This document shows positions 26,355 through 43,708 of a stretch of 64,000 nucleotides of DNA, in pieces (the stretch's first letter is position 1; each line of letters starts with the position of its first letter). The stretch comes from Citrus sinensis (lineage: Eukaryota; Streptophyta; Magnoliopsida; Sapindales; Rutaceae). The notes below the pieces were generated by a model. It was not told where the DNA came from, made no database searches, and saw nothing but the letters and a program-made list of their open reading frames with translations. The stretch is from assembly GCF_022201045.2 (NCBI RefSeq), contig NC_068562.1:1612001-1676000 (forward strand). The letters run 5' to 3'. The position numbers were made by a program, and so were the translations under genes.

Positions 26355-28336
26355 CTACTTAAGATAAGTAGATGAAACCCAAAGCAGCACATATGTTATC
26401 AATGAAGTAGTCACTTCGAAGCTCCTTGGTCCTTTAATAATAGGTATAGGTGGAATCACAGCTACCATCAAAAAGGTTCCCAACAACCAGGAGAAAATAA
26501 AAGCTCCAGCCCTGCATCACAGCAACAAAGATATGATTCAAAGATTGTACCAAGTTTAGAGTAGGAGTTACTCTCAAACTTCTCTCAACAAGATTTCAAA
26601 GAATAATTCCCAAAACGAATAAACACCAGAAACATCTCAAAAACTGTCCAGTTGATGTAAAATAAACAGACAGCCACTAGGCACTTACCCATAAAGAAAA
26701 GCTCGGATCTTGCTCTTTAGCCGCTCATGTATGAAATACATGGTTGCAATCAGAGATATTGCCACCTGAAGGGTTGGGCCTTCTTCAGTTGGAAAGAGAA
26801 CAGTGAGAACTCCAATCACTAGAAATGCAACGGAAGTTTTTATGATGATCTTAGTAGATGGTGTTTGGAACCTGCTCATGACAGCCTGCATAACACGAGA
26901 CTGACGGACTTCCCTAACCTTTTTCTTGATGTCAATTTTTGGGTTCCTCCTTTCATAGAACTTCTGCATTATTATTTTGTCATGGGCAGATTCAATTGCA
27001 TCTATACTTGGTTTGTGCCCTGCATATTTCTGAACAAGGAAGTTCCTCGCGGCTTGAATTTCTTCTTCAGAAGCTTCCCTGCTAATTCCAAGTCTTTTAT
27101 ATGGATCCCGCACATTAATTCTAGGGAAGATAGCTGAACTTGCAGAATTTAGGACAGGGTTTTAGCAAGTGATACTAACAAATTGATAGTTCAAACAAAC
27201 CATACTAAAAGAAAAAAATCAATAGCAAGAGATCATATGAAGAATTATGGGCCAACAAAATTTTTACAAATCGAAGATGCTTTAATTATAAGCACTACAT
27301 AAAAACAAAGTACAAAAGTATTAATAAAGCTGATGGGACTCCAAGATAAGTGGGGACCATCTGGTTACAAAATCTGACGTTTAAACCTACTGCTTCAAGG
27401 AACAAGGGTATGCCCATAGTCCATAACTATATTCATAAACAGATAGGCATGGGAAGCGGGATTGAGAAAGAGTTATGCACATCATTTTGTAAGGCAACTA
27501 TATTATAAAATTTTTAAGTCATACAATTTCTGAGTGCTCACAGACTTAACAAATTAATTCTCACATGAGGAGGCCAGGTATGTATTATCTTATCATGCAA
27601 GATTCTGCAACTTGATTTACAAGCAGTATATGGCCACTGCTTCAACTACCCATTACTCATGCATAATAAATCATGCAATTCAAAAGTGGTTCCCCCTCAA
27701 CCTAAACCAAGGAAACGATGTATCTCAACGGCCAATGCACTCAAGTTGTTAGCCTCTCATTAATACACTCATTAATACAAAGAAATAGGCAAAGCACAAC
27801 CACCGATATTGCACATTCCATTCTCTCCTCAGGAAACAAATAAGAAAATAGAGATCGCGACCTAAGAAGGTTCTTGTAATTTCTCATCTTCCGGACTAAG
27901 TTGCCTACTTAAAATGCATACTTTTGCAGGTTGATATAATCATGCCCTTGCAATGGGATTCTCAGCCTTACCAATTTCGCAGTTGCCAAAATAAAAGTAA
28001 CTATTACCTGTTGATCCATCTGACATATCACCATAGGAAGCATCCATCGCACACTTGATCGAGTAAGTTCTTTGCTTCTTGCATCCTTGTGCAGAACCAG
28101 CCCAGTACCATCTGTAGCATTGCAGGAGAGGTGAAAATCATGAATCATGTTCCAAAATAACTACCATTCTTCATTTAATAAACTTATCAATACCTTTCCA
28201 GGTAAGCGATTTTGATTTGGTCCTTGGGTTTCCCAGGGCTAGTAAAAGCTGAAAATCGCCTCACTGAACCAGAACTGCAAACAGGTATCCTGAGACAACA
28301 TCTTGAGGGACTACCAATCAATCCAGACACAGACAT
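26355..28336 (-). CDS. CPP1-like chloroplast J-like membrane protein (DUF3353)
   Basis: Homologue of CHAPERONE-LIKE PROTEIN OF POR1, whose family in chloroplast membranes is linked to stability of protochlorophyllide oxidoreductase; closest in my memory to At3g51140. Four coding exons: 28194-28336, 28008-28111, 26689-27133 and 26355-26511, giving 282 residues. The N-terminal 60-80 residues are Ser/Arg-rich, as in a transit peptide. The conserved block RINVRDPYKRLGISREASEE starts near residue 87 and opens the J-like domain; there is no HPD motif, as expected for CPP1. Hydrophobic segments follow (IIIKTSVAFLVIGVLTVLF, QVAISLIATMYFI, IFSWLLGTFLMVAVI, SLITYVLLW). The protein ends TYLK at TAG 26355-26357. 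A noncoding 5' exon probably ends at 29172. Confidence 0.92.
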
Positions 28337-29396
28337 CTTTAAAGTATATCCGAGTTATAGTCACGCTACACAGAGTTCAAATATGAAAGATTAAGAATCA
28401 ATGGCTGCAACAAATGATTAAACAATGATAAGCCGCAATAAATTAGTAAGGGAGCATCATAAATCATTTTGATAAAACTGCAGCATTTGAGTTCCTCTAA
28501 GAAAAAAGAATTTCCTTTTTTCCTTTTTCTATTTCACATATCAATTTTTTGACAATGCCTGGAAATTTCTTCCTTTGTGATTAGCTGGAGAAATTTTGAA
28601 ACTTAGAAGCTGATTACTTCATTCCATGATCAACTATCACTTTCAAATACAAACACACACAGCACAGTCACCTCTTTTCTTCCCCCCGGCCCCCACCTTT
28701 TCTAACACATCATATGCCCAGAATTGTCAGGGTAATAATAGCAATGACAGAATCTACAATGTTCACTCAATATCTAAAGCGAGAGCATTCAGCACATCTT
28801 TTGTGATTACATGAAAAGTTAGTTCATCAACTTTCTTTGCATTTGTTTAAGATTACAGAAAGAAATTGAGTTTATATCTAAACCTCTAAACCTACCAAAC
28901 TGGCATGTTCATTAATTTCTCGTGAGCAAACAATTAAATCTTCTTAAGAGGTAAAAAAATAAAACACAATTGCACAACCTTAAAATCATAACTAAGGATC
29001 TTAACTCAACGAATTGGAGGGGAAAAATCTCACAACTACTACTCAATGTGCAATTTTCAACAAGTTTAGACTCTTCAATCCCTACGAAAACACGATACAA
29101 ACAACTATCAAGAAAAAATAACAGTGAAAATTGCAGTTCAATAAAAATAATAAAATAAGGAAAATATATACCTGAATACTGAAAGTTAGTTTCGTTTTGG
29201 TATTTCTGCAGCTACGGATAGAAGAGAAGAGAAGGGAAGAGACAGTGATGAGGGCTTAGAGAAAACACTAAACCCTGCCTGGACCAGGGCAGACGCCAGA
29301 CGAGCAATGGATTATAATACGGTGAGTTTCACAGAGAAAGTTAAAAAATAAATAAATAAATACTAATAAAAGTAAAGAGCTACCTTATAAAAAAAT
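28337..29396. other. 5' UTR intron and promoter of the CPP1-like gene
   Basis: On the minus strand a pyrimidine-rich stretch (about 29280 down to 29172) ends with a donor ATTCAG/GTATAT and carries no ATG, so it is likely a 5' UTR exon; the intron would run to just above the start codon. Inferred from sequence only. Confidence 0.5.
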
Positions 29397-29468
29397 TCCG
29401 TTGCCGGGACTTGAACCCGGGTCTCTCGGGTGAGAGCCGAGTATCCTAACCACCTAGACTACAACGGA
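29397..29468 (-). tRNA. tRNA-Glu (CTC)
   Basis: 72 nt on the minus strand. The acceptor stem TCCGTTG pairs with CAACGGA, the D-arm has TAGTCTAGGTGGTTAGGAT, the anticodon stem-loop is CTCGG-CTCTCAC-CCGAG with anticodon CTC, and the T-arm holds GGGTTCAAGTCCC. No intron. It sits just upstream of the CPP1-like gene on the same strand. Confidence 0.97.
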
Positions 29469-30205
29469 TTCTCTGCTTAACGCGTGACCAAGTTTAACAT
29501 GTATTTTTAAACCAAGTGATCAAAAATAAAAATGGATGACGAAGCCGAGATCAATGCGTCATCGTTTTTGGGTAGTATCTCCATCATGAACCACTATTTC
29601 ACTTTGTCGTTTCTCCTGTCACATCGGTAAGCAATCTTCCTCACACTACAAACTGAAATTGTAATTTATAAGGGACCATACTCTAATGTAGCCTACCTAT
29701 TGCAATTTTTCTTTTAACATATGAAAAACTCAAAAAGATAAAAAAGCAAAATGGTAGGAAGAGCAAGTTAATCTTTATTACATCTACGAGGACCCATCAT
29801 GCATTTATGTTCAATTTTGTTTATTAGTTTGTGTTGTTTTGTCGAAGACAAGTTGCCACTGATAGTCAATGGAAGCTGGAAAAAGCTAAGTAAATTCACG
29901 GAAACACCTTATAATTATCTGATGACCAGAGTCTATAGAGTTGTGAAAAAGCTGCACCAAAACACTATTTTATTGCATAACAAATGGATATAATTCTCGG
30001 TTCACCAAAAGAGACAAGAAGAAACAGTGCTTCTACTGAAAAATCAATGCTGGGTTTAAAGGATGTGATTGTACAGGCCAACGTAGATACAGCCATAGCC
30101 TGATAGATTCCTGTGCCTTTTGGTCCTCATTGTTAATATTACACTCTTTATCTTCTACTACTAATTCAAATCTTCAGCCCCGCGTTTTCCTCTCATTCTT
30201 TCACA
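29469..30205. other. Spacer and pectinesterase promoter
   Basis: AT-rich; no gene seen apart from short unsupported frames. Confidence 0.5.
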
Positions 30206-31751
30206 ATGTTGCTGAAGCTATTCTTGTTGGCTTTATTGTTAGAAAGAACGAGTTCTTGGGTTGCTTCAAACGAGTCCAATGATCTAGCAGTGGTCGAACA
30301 AGGATACCTGAATTGGGTTAATTTTAAACAACATGCTCCTCATTTGAATCACTCTCTCTTCCAAAAAGCAAAGAACAAGTTCAAGCCTTGTAAAACCATT
30401 AAAGTGAACAAGAACCCCAGGCTTGGAAATTTCGTTACAGTTCAAAAGGCTATTAATTCGCTTCCAGTTATAAATCTCTGCCGGGTTGTCATCTTCATTA
30501 GTGCAGGAACTTACAGGTACTTTCTTAACTATCTTTGTGTGTGTGTGTGTGTGTGTGTGTACAAAACACGACAGCGAGTTAAAAGTTCCGCAGCACTAAG
30601 GCTAACATTCACGCATTGAGCTTTGCTGAATTAGGGAGAAGGTTGAGATTCCAACGACAATGGCCTACATTACTATGATAGGTGCTGGAGCAGACAACAC
30701 GGTTATTGAGTGGGATGACACAGCAGATCGAATGGGGCGGAGTGGGCGTCCATTGGGTACTTATGCTTCCGCTACATTTGCTGTTAATTCTCCTTATTTT
30801 ATTGCAAAGAACATCACCTTCAAGGTCGGTAAGATGTTGATGGTATATTGATTTTCATTAGTTATTAATGTACTACAAGTAGTTTACTTATATGATATCT
30901 TTGTGATATCATCAAATACTTATGCATCCATTTTACTAAACTGAGCGTTTTCTTTTCTTTTAAAAATAATAATAATAAATTGATTAATTAAAAAAATTAT
31001 AATCTTTGACAAGTAGAATAAGGCACCGTTACCACCATCCGGAGCTCTAGGAAAGCAAGCAGTTGCATTTCGAATCTCAGCAGATACGGCAGCCTTTACA
31101 GGCTGCAAATTTATTGGTTCACAAGACACTCTATATGATCACATAGGCAGGCATTACTTCAAGAACTGCTACATTGAAGGCTCGGTCGACTTTATATTTG
31201 GAAATGGGCTCTCCTTTTATGAAGACTGCCATTTGCATGCTATAACCAACAGCTATGGAGCCTTGACAGCCCAGAAGAGAGGGAGCTTGCTGGAGGAAAC
31301 AGGCTTCTCCTTTGTCAAATGCAAGGTTACAGGGTCAGGTGCTCTTTACTTGGGCAGGGCTTGGGGCACTTTCTCAAGGGTAGTCTTTGCTTACACGTAC
31401 ATGGACAAAATCATCACTCCCAGAGGATGGTATGATTGGGGAGATAAGAACAGAGAAATGTAAGGTCCCCTAGCTCTTTTTCCTCTGACGAACGGCTACA
31501 GTTGTTTCCATGAACGCGACTAGATTATCAAATATCAAGTCACAGTTTAGCAGGGGGTAGATTGATTTGTATTATAATGTTATTTGACTTGCAGGACTGT
31601 GTTTTACGGACAGTACAAGTGTTCAGGACCAGGGGCTTATTATGGAGGGAGAGTGTCGTGGTCCAGGGAGCTCACGCAAGAAGAGGCCGAACCGTTTATT
31701 TCAGTTGAATTTATCGATGGCCATCAATGGCTTCCTAGCCATAGCTTGTGA
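30206..31751 (+). CDS. Pectin methylesterase without pro-domain
   Basis: Cell-wall enzyme removing methyl esters from homogalacturonan, carbohydrate esterase family CE8, similar to probable pectinesterase 53-type proteins. Four exons: 30206-30516, 30635-30824, 31017-31459 and 31595-31751, giving 366 residues. A signal peptide ([18 protein letters not shown]) is followed directly by the catalytic domain, with no PMEI pro-region. Active-site residues are present: Gln181 (GKQAVA), Gln203 and Asp204 (GSQDTLY), Asp225 (GSVDFIFG) and Arg281/Trp283 (LGRAWG). No damage is seen. It lies alone between tRNA-Glu and the helicase gene, tail to tail with the latter. Confidence 0.95.
30536..30560. repeat. 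(GT)n microsatellite
   Basis: About twelve GT units in the first intron of the pectinesterase gene. Confidence 0.9.
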
Positions 31752-32273
31752 CATCTTACCTATTGTGCTCAGTAGTCGTCTATATAAATTCAGATTTTCA
31801 GACTACAATCATCTATTTTTCAATAAATATATTACCCAACAATGTTTTACAGAATAAATGGAAAGGGCATAATATTTTACCTTCTCCGGCACTGAAAATT
31901 TTACTAGATATTGAACAGTGACTCGTGAAGATTGCTAAAGCAATTTAACAACAACATTCTTCAGAAATAAGACTGACAGACGAAAACCAGCAGCAAATGC
32001 CACCAAACCAAATATCCTGAAGTTTCCAACTTTCCATCATCATCATCACCACCACCACCACCATCACTTTTTAGGATGGCTATTTTAATAATTCGAGGAT
32101 AATTAAAACTTAGCCCCTCCAAAATTGAATTTCTACGGGACAGGGAAAGTGTCGGAAATTAGCTTTAGCTTATAATATCATACAAATATCATACAATGTG
32201 AAGTCAAACAGTGATCCTAGTGAAATTGACGCCCAATGGACCGTGTTTTATCCACACTTTCAACTCAACCACA
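31752..32273. other. Shared 3' spacer of convergent genes
   Basis: 3' ends of the pectinesterase (plus) and helicase (minus) genes. A CAT/CAC triplet run lies near 32036-32066. No gene seen. Confidence 0.55.
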
Positions 32274-33264
32274 TCATGCACGCCGTTTACTCAACCTCCA
32301 GGAGTTAGGTTCATGATATCTATCATATAGTGGTTCAATACGTTCTTGACGCTTACGCTTGCTCATTTTTGTAGGATCCGCCACCTTGAAGAATCTTGGT
32401 GCCAAATCCACGAGCCACTTTGGATCTATAACCGTTACCTCACGCATGTACTCCTTAGTAGTCATGACGAGCTCATGGTAGATGACCCAATCAGGTTGTC
32501 TCTGAAATAGTGCACTGCTTGGGTGGATATAAACCGGCTGATTCTCAACTAAGGTCCGATAGCCCTCCTGTGGGTCCTTTCTAGCAGCATGAAAAAAGAA
32601 TCCTGCTGTAATTGCCTTCCTTATCTTCGTGAAATTCTTTCCAGCACTCATAACATCCAACTTATATCTGAAATGAAACCACAAGTTAGAATCACATAAA
32701 GATAAAGAGGTTTAATCTACATATACAACAGAGGTGTTAAAAAACACACAGAGGTAGAGAGTGATACTGTTAATTCACCATAATGCAGGTGACCATCAAT
32801 TAATATTTCCTGGTTTTGATAAACATAAATCATGGAACAAGAGGAGAAAAAATGCATACATCAGACAATAGCCAGGATTCAAACTTTACATTGTCTTATG
32901 ACCAAGCTTTATGCTTTTCGATTGCTATCAATAGACATTCTCTGAAATCTCTCCACAGATTTCTACTTATTTCAAAAGCAACAAAACCACTACTAGAAAA
33001 GAAAGCCCCAGAATCTCCACAGTAACTTACATTGTGACACAAATGGGGAAACAGCAAGAGATGAAAAAGCATCCATTAGCTATCTCATTGAAATAATAGA
33101 TACTTGGAATGACTCAGGCAAAAAATGGTAAAATTAAAATCTAACAGAGCAACTCAAACAACAATTCATTACTAACTTTCACTGGAGCAATAATAACATA
33201 TTCTGCCACAATAATGAACCTAATGATTAGTTTGAATCATGGAAACCAACCATGACAGAGAAGG

Positions 33265-33304
<40 letters not shown>

Positions 33305-36300
33305 TATAGGAAGCCAGTGCCCAAATATCAGAAGTAAAGCAGGTAAACAAAGCTTAGGCTGATTAATTACTGCAAATTTATAAAGTAAGAACAAACAATT
33401 AGCAGAATTCACTAGTACAAAATGCCTTTTGGTCAACAAGTCGCATCTCCACCACTCTTACTAAATTTTACCAGTCATACATATGAGAATCTGTGATACA
33501 TACCACTGACTAACCAGATAGACAATTAGAAGCAAATAAATCTGATGAACCAAGCACACACATAGTATTTCACTTGGTAAGCAATAGCGCATAAATGACT
33601 GAAAATATGTAATTAACTAGCTTTGACTCCTGTATTACCTATTATCAAGCAAATTAGAAAAGATCATTCCACTTGTTCAGCAGTAGAAGAACATAAATAT
33701 CACATATTGATCATACATAACTAAACGGTATCAAGTAAAGCAAAAGACCATTCAAAAGAAGAGTGGAAGCAATATGAAATTGAAACTAAAAACTTACTTA
33801 TCCATAATGCTGAGAAGTTGTTTTCTGACATCCTGTGCCCTCCTCAAGGATCGAGACTGAACAAAGTTCTCAAAACACCAAGGCCCTGAAAAGTTTTTTG
33901 CTTTCCATGCCTCATACACAGCAAGCAAGGTCAAATGATCTCCCTCAGGCTGGAAAAACTTAGCCCTCTTCTGATCTGCCTGAGCTTGCTTTTCCCTAGG
34001 CCTATAGAAAATGTTGCCGGTCTGAATCATGGCAATTATTGTCAAAATCTCGTCGCTGCACCCAAGGTCCACACTGGCCAGCAACATCTTGGATAATGGA
34101 GGATCCAAAGGAAATTCTGCCATTTTCCTACCCAATTTAGTCAAAAGCCCTTCCTCATCCAAAGCACCTAGACTGTACAGCTGCTCCATGGCAGAAATGA
34201 GAGCTTGGGGTGAAGGTGGATCCATAAAATCAAATGACAGTAGATCATTTATTCCCATGGCCTTCATTGTAAGAGTAGTAAATCCAAGATTGATCCTTTG
34301 GATTTCTGGAATTGATGTAGGGGACATCTCATTGCGGTAAGCGCTCTCTGTGTATAACCGGTAACATTTTCCAGGCCCCGTACGCCCTGCACGCCCAGCT
34401 CGCTGCTTGGCTGATGCTTGTGAAATGGGAGTTATGACCAGTGAATCAAGCCCTTGCTTTGGATTATAAACATTCTGTTTCGCAAACCCAGGATCGATAA
34501 CATAGAATATTCCATCAATTGTCAAAGAAGCTTCAGCAATATTAGTGGCCACAACCACTTTTCTCTTTCCTGGCGGGGCAGGGTCAAATATTCTAGATTG
34601 CATTTCACTAGGGAGGGCACTGTAAACTGGTAATATGATTAGCTCAGGAACATTTTTACCTAGACCTTTCATCCTCTCATAAAGAGACTGGCATGCAAAA
34701 TCAATCTCCTCCTGTCCAGTCAAGAAGAGAAGAATATCACCTTCAGGCTCTGTCAAATGGATTTGTAAGACAGTGATCAGTGATGCATCCAAATAATCGC
34801 TTTCTGGCTGCTTGGTGTAGAGTATCTCAACAGGGAAAGTTCTCCCGGGAATTGTAAAGATGTTGCAGTTGAAGAAATACCCTGAAAACTTCTCAGCATC
34901 TAACGTGGCAGATGTGACAATCAGTCGAAGATCCGGTCTCCGCTTAACAAGCTGCTTGAGCAACCCAAAAAGAACATCAGTGTGGATTGTCCTCTCATGA
35001 GCTTCATCAAGCATAATCACTGAATACTGAGAAAGATTATCATCTATCAAAATCTCCCTAAGAAGCATACCATCAGTCATGTATTTGATCACAGTATCTG
35101 GTCCAGTACAATCCTCAAATCGTATAGCATACCCAACTTCCTCCCCCAAACGGCAACCAAACTCTTCAGCAACCCTCTTGGCCACAGACATTGCAGCCAC
35201 CCTACGGGGCTGAGTACACCCAATTTTACCTCTTGTAGTGTAACCAGCCTCTGCAAGATACTGTGTTACTTGGGTTGTCTTGCCAGAACCCGTTTCACCA
35301 ATGACTACCAATACCTGATTATCATGCACAGCCTGGATTAGTTCCTTCTTCAATTTATAAATTGGCAAGCTCTGCCTCTGTTCCTGGATAGAGAGCTTTG
35401 ACCTCTGCCCAAAAGTCAATGCTTTCCCAAATGCATCCTTCTTCCATTCAGGCATGTCATATGCTGATAAACCAACACCCCTAAGCTCCTGTGCTAGATG
35501 CCTTTCACCTGTCTCAGGCATTGGATCCTCCCATGGCCGATTCAGATCCTTTGGTATTGAATCAAGCATTGTCCTCTGCTGTTGTTCCCGTACTTCTCTC
35601 CGCTCCTTTATGAGAGCAGATTGAAGAGCAGCTGCACGACTCAATGAGCCTTCTGGATTCTTAAAAATTTTTACAGGTGACATATCTACAGAATACCTGG
35701 TCTGCCCTTGCAAAAACGCAGGCTCATCCTCATTAAGTTCAATCTCAAGCTCTTCCTCAGCACCCTCTTCTTGATAAGCCAACCCATCCCCTTCCTCGTC
35801 ATACATAGGATAATCCTCCACAGACAAAACCCCTGAAGCAATCAGTTGTTTTGCTTCCCATTTCTCCGGTGAGCTCATTCTCTTCAACGGCCTGCGGGAG
35901 GGAACGACACCATCCTCCTCCACAATCCTGATCCCTGACAAACCCATCCTAGTTGTTGGCCCATCTCTTGTTCCAGAAGGATTATTCCCAAGTGCATCAT
36001 CCTCTGAGATCTTCTTCAGTGGAAGCAAATCCTTACCAGTATTCTGATCAACATCCCTCATGGAAAGACTCAACTTCTGACCTGAAACTGAAATCACCTT
36101 GACATACACCTCCTGATCCCGCTTCACAACATCTTTAGCGTTACCAATCCTTCTAGTTGCAATCTGGGAAACATGAACCAGACCCTCCTTACCCCTAAAA
36201 TCATTCAACTGAACGAAACAGCCAGTGTCCACAACTCTCGATACTCTTCCCTTGTACACCTGGTACAACTCAGGCTCATTACCTCTGTACCGCCCACTCC

Positions 36301-36934
36301 TATCTCCGGAATCATCATTCTCTCTATCACCGTATTTATTATCATATCTCCTAGCCGTCTCATGCCGATCCCTATATCTTCCTCTACTCCTATCTCCACC
36401 ATCATCATCGTCAACATAATGCCTCCCTCTTTGATTATCTCTGTCTCTTCTACCTCTATCACGATCTCTATCTTGGCGGTCTCTATCCCTATCCCTGTTC
36501 CTATAGTGATCTTCTCTTTCTCTATCCTCATTTCCTCTCCGCCGCTCACGTGCCTCAGCTTCAAGTTCTCTCTCAAGGTCTTTGACTTTATCCCTACTAT
36601 CTTCTATAGCAAGAGCCTTGAACTTTGTTTTTTTACCATCACCACCACCCTCTTTTTTTGATTCTTTATCTGCTGATTTCGACTTCGGTGGAAGAATGGC
36701 GTGGATGATAGTCAATAATGTACGGACAAAATAATCAGGCATCTCGGCGCCGTTTTCTTTCAGTTTAGAATCAAATTCATCAACAGTTTCGCAGTTACGA
36801 CCCAACTCGGTTATGAACTCCGCTAAAACTTTGTCCCCGAACCCTAGATGAGTTTCTAACTCGGAACAGACTTTAGAGACAAGAGAAAAGTACTCTAATT
36901 TCTTTAGACCATCGTCTGAGGCTGGAGGATCCAT
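32274..36934 (-). CDS. DEAH-box pre-mRNA splicing helicase DHX8/PRP22
   Basis: ATP-dependent RNA helicase that in yeast and humans releases spliced mRNA from the spliceosome. Two exons, 33798-36934 and 32274-32667, split codon AA|A, give 1176 residues, the usual size. Residues 1-85 are the conserved plant N-terminus; 125-220 are an RD/RE-rich low-complexity tract; an S1 RNA-binding domain lies at about 224-293 ([17 protein letters not shown]). The helicase core has GETGSGKT 544-551, DEAH 641-644, SAT 673-675 and [10 protein letters not shown] 842-851. The C-terminal helicase-associated region ends in exon 2 ([15 protein letters not shown]). The single intron (32668-33797) carries a poly-A/(AT)n tract. 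No damage is seen. Confidence 0.97.
33282..33308. repeat. (AT)n microsatellite after an A run
   Basis: Lies in the only coding-region intron of the DHX8-like gene. Confidence 0.9.
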
Positions 36935-38896
36935 CGTTTTCGTTGTTCGAAATACAAATAACAGAATTAGGGTTTTCGAGTACCTGATTTACATGTCCAC
37001 TATCGACAAATTCCAGATTTTTGTTGTGCCTGCGCTATCAGAAGAATAACGTTAATTAATATTTATTTTTGAATAAATAATAATAATAACAACAACAAAG
37101 ACAAATAGGCCGCGGAGACAATGGCTGTTGCCGTTATGTCGGCTTAAAATTTCCCATTTGTTTTAAGAGTGAAGCTCCTCGCACCCCTACCGCTGGAAAC
37201 TCTGGCCAGACTCAATTTTAAAACATTTTTTAATATTATTTTATTAAAATATTAAATATTTTATAATAGAATTCAATTAAATATTATTTTACTGATATTT
37301 TTTTCGTTAGAATAGAATTTAATTACATATTAAAATATTTTTATAATAAAAATTTTATTATTATTTTTTATTATTTATTACATCAAAATCACTTTATTCC
37401 TCTGGCGTGATAACAAATGTAGGATTTTACCTTTCGTGCTTTGTGGGCTAGGCCCTAAGGCAAGCTCTAAGATGGCCCGGAAATTCATCAAATATTCTAC
37501 TTTTTAGAACATATATATACATATAATAAATATGTAGAATTTTTAAAATTTTATTACCATTAACGGGCACATAATTTACAACAAAATCTATCAGACTCAC
37601 AGTACTCGATCTTATTGACGATTAATAGAGCTCCACTTTATTATTCTTCAGCCGTTTTAAATCACTTTCCACTTCTGGATTTGGTTCTTCTAACTGATAC
37701 AATACATTTCTAGCAATATATATATATATTGAGTAATGATACAGCCACAAACTCTTGTACAAACTTATTTTGTACAAATGACGTGGCATTAATTCATTGG
37801 TTGAATAAAAATATAAATTAATAAAAACAAATCATGTGGGCCAAGTGATATTTAATTCAACCAATCTTATCATGCTACATCAGTTTGTACAAAATAAATT
37901 TGTACAAGAGTTTGTGACTGTATCATTACTCATATATATTATCATAGTCCTCCAACTATTCTTTAATTTGGATGGTCCCCTCACTGTTCTTTAATTTGGA
38001 CATTTGGTATTAACTTAAATATATTTATTTTAAAAAAAAAAAAACGGAGTTGACATCTTCCTCAATGAATCAATGGTGAGGAAGCGATAATCTTTTAGGA
38101 GTAACAATTTTTTGTTAATTCAATTTCATTTAACGCAGCAGTAGTGCAACTATTGTTTGTGGGCCACTGCTTTCTGGTTTGAAAGGTACCTTCTTCAGGC
38201 CATCCTCACTGAAAATGAACAAAGTGGGATCTCCTTTACCTGTCTAACCATATCTGAAAGACGAATATTCAAAACCAAATTTTCTTTGAATACCAAACTA
38301 TTATAAATTCGTATACTTTTTTCCGATCATTCCTCTTACCTGAACTGCACAAGCACGTTGGACAGCAAAGTGCATAATCTATCTCTTTATTAATGACAAA
38401 AAATTTACAGAAGGTACACAGTGATTACAAGCTAAATCAGGAGTAACTGTACAAATCAATACATAACTGTACAATTATCACTGTTTCCCCCATTATCATG
38501 CCATGAACTTTATTTACAGTTACAGGCCATCTGTATGAGATACAGCTGCTGCTAATGAGATGGCATCTTCCACCCGGGGCAATCTAGAACAAATATCAAT
38601 GCAGAACTTAAATTATTAACCACAATGACCAGAAGAAATTATGCAAAAGTTCAATTCCAGCAGTTGGGCAACAAAATAAATCAAATCACTAGATATGACA
38701 AGCTTTAACATACACAAATTGACATCTAGACACAATCAGGAAATACCTACAAATCATCATAACTCAAAAACTTTTAACCCGAGTAAACATCATTGGCACA
38801 CACTAGAGCATGGCTACATAGTGATAATAATAACTGAGTATATGTAGAGGACATAATGGATTAGTAGCTGCAGCATACCAGAGAAGACAATAACCA
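36935..38896. other. Spacer between helicase and PHAF1-like genes
   Basis: Contains the helicase 5' UTR and promoter, a MITE at 37731-37931, and the probable 3' UTR of the PHAF1-like gene (minus), which may include an intron and end near an AATAAA at about 38386. Confidence 0.55.
37722..37940. mobile_element. 201-bp MITE with long terminal inverted repeats and 9-bp flanking repeat
   Basis: The element 37731-37931 starts GAGTAATGATACAG and ends CTGTATCATTACTC-like (here ACTGTATCATTACTC). The inverted arms extend about 48 bp with few mismatches, through ACAAACTCTTGTACAAA and its mirror. The nine bases ATATATATT flank it on both sides (37722-37730 and 37932-37940). A 9-bp duplication and long arms suggest a Mutator-type MITE, although the flanks are AT repeats. 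There is no coding capacity. Confidence 0.88.

Positions 38897-43708
<4,812 letters not shown>

Noticed and set aside
36173-36661. 162-residue open frame on the plus strand
   Set aside because: It is the mirror of the RD/RE-rich tract of the DHX8-like helicase; the repeats keep all frames open. Sense coding is clearly on the minus strand.
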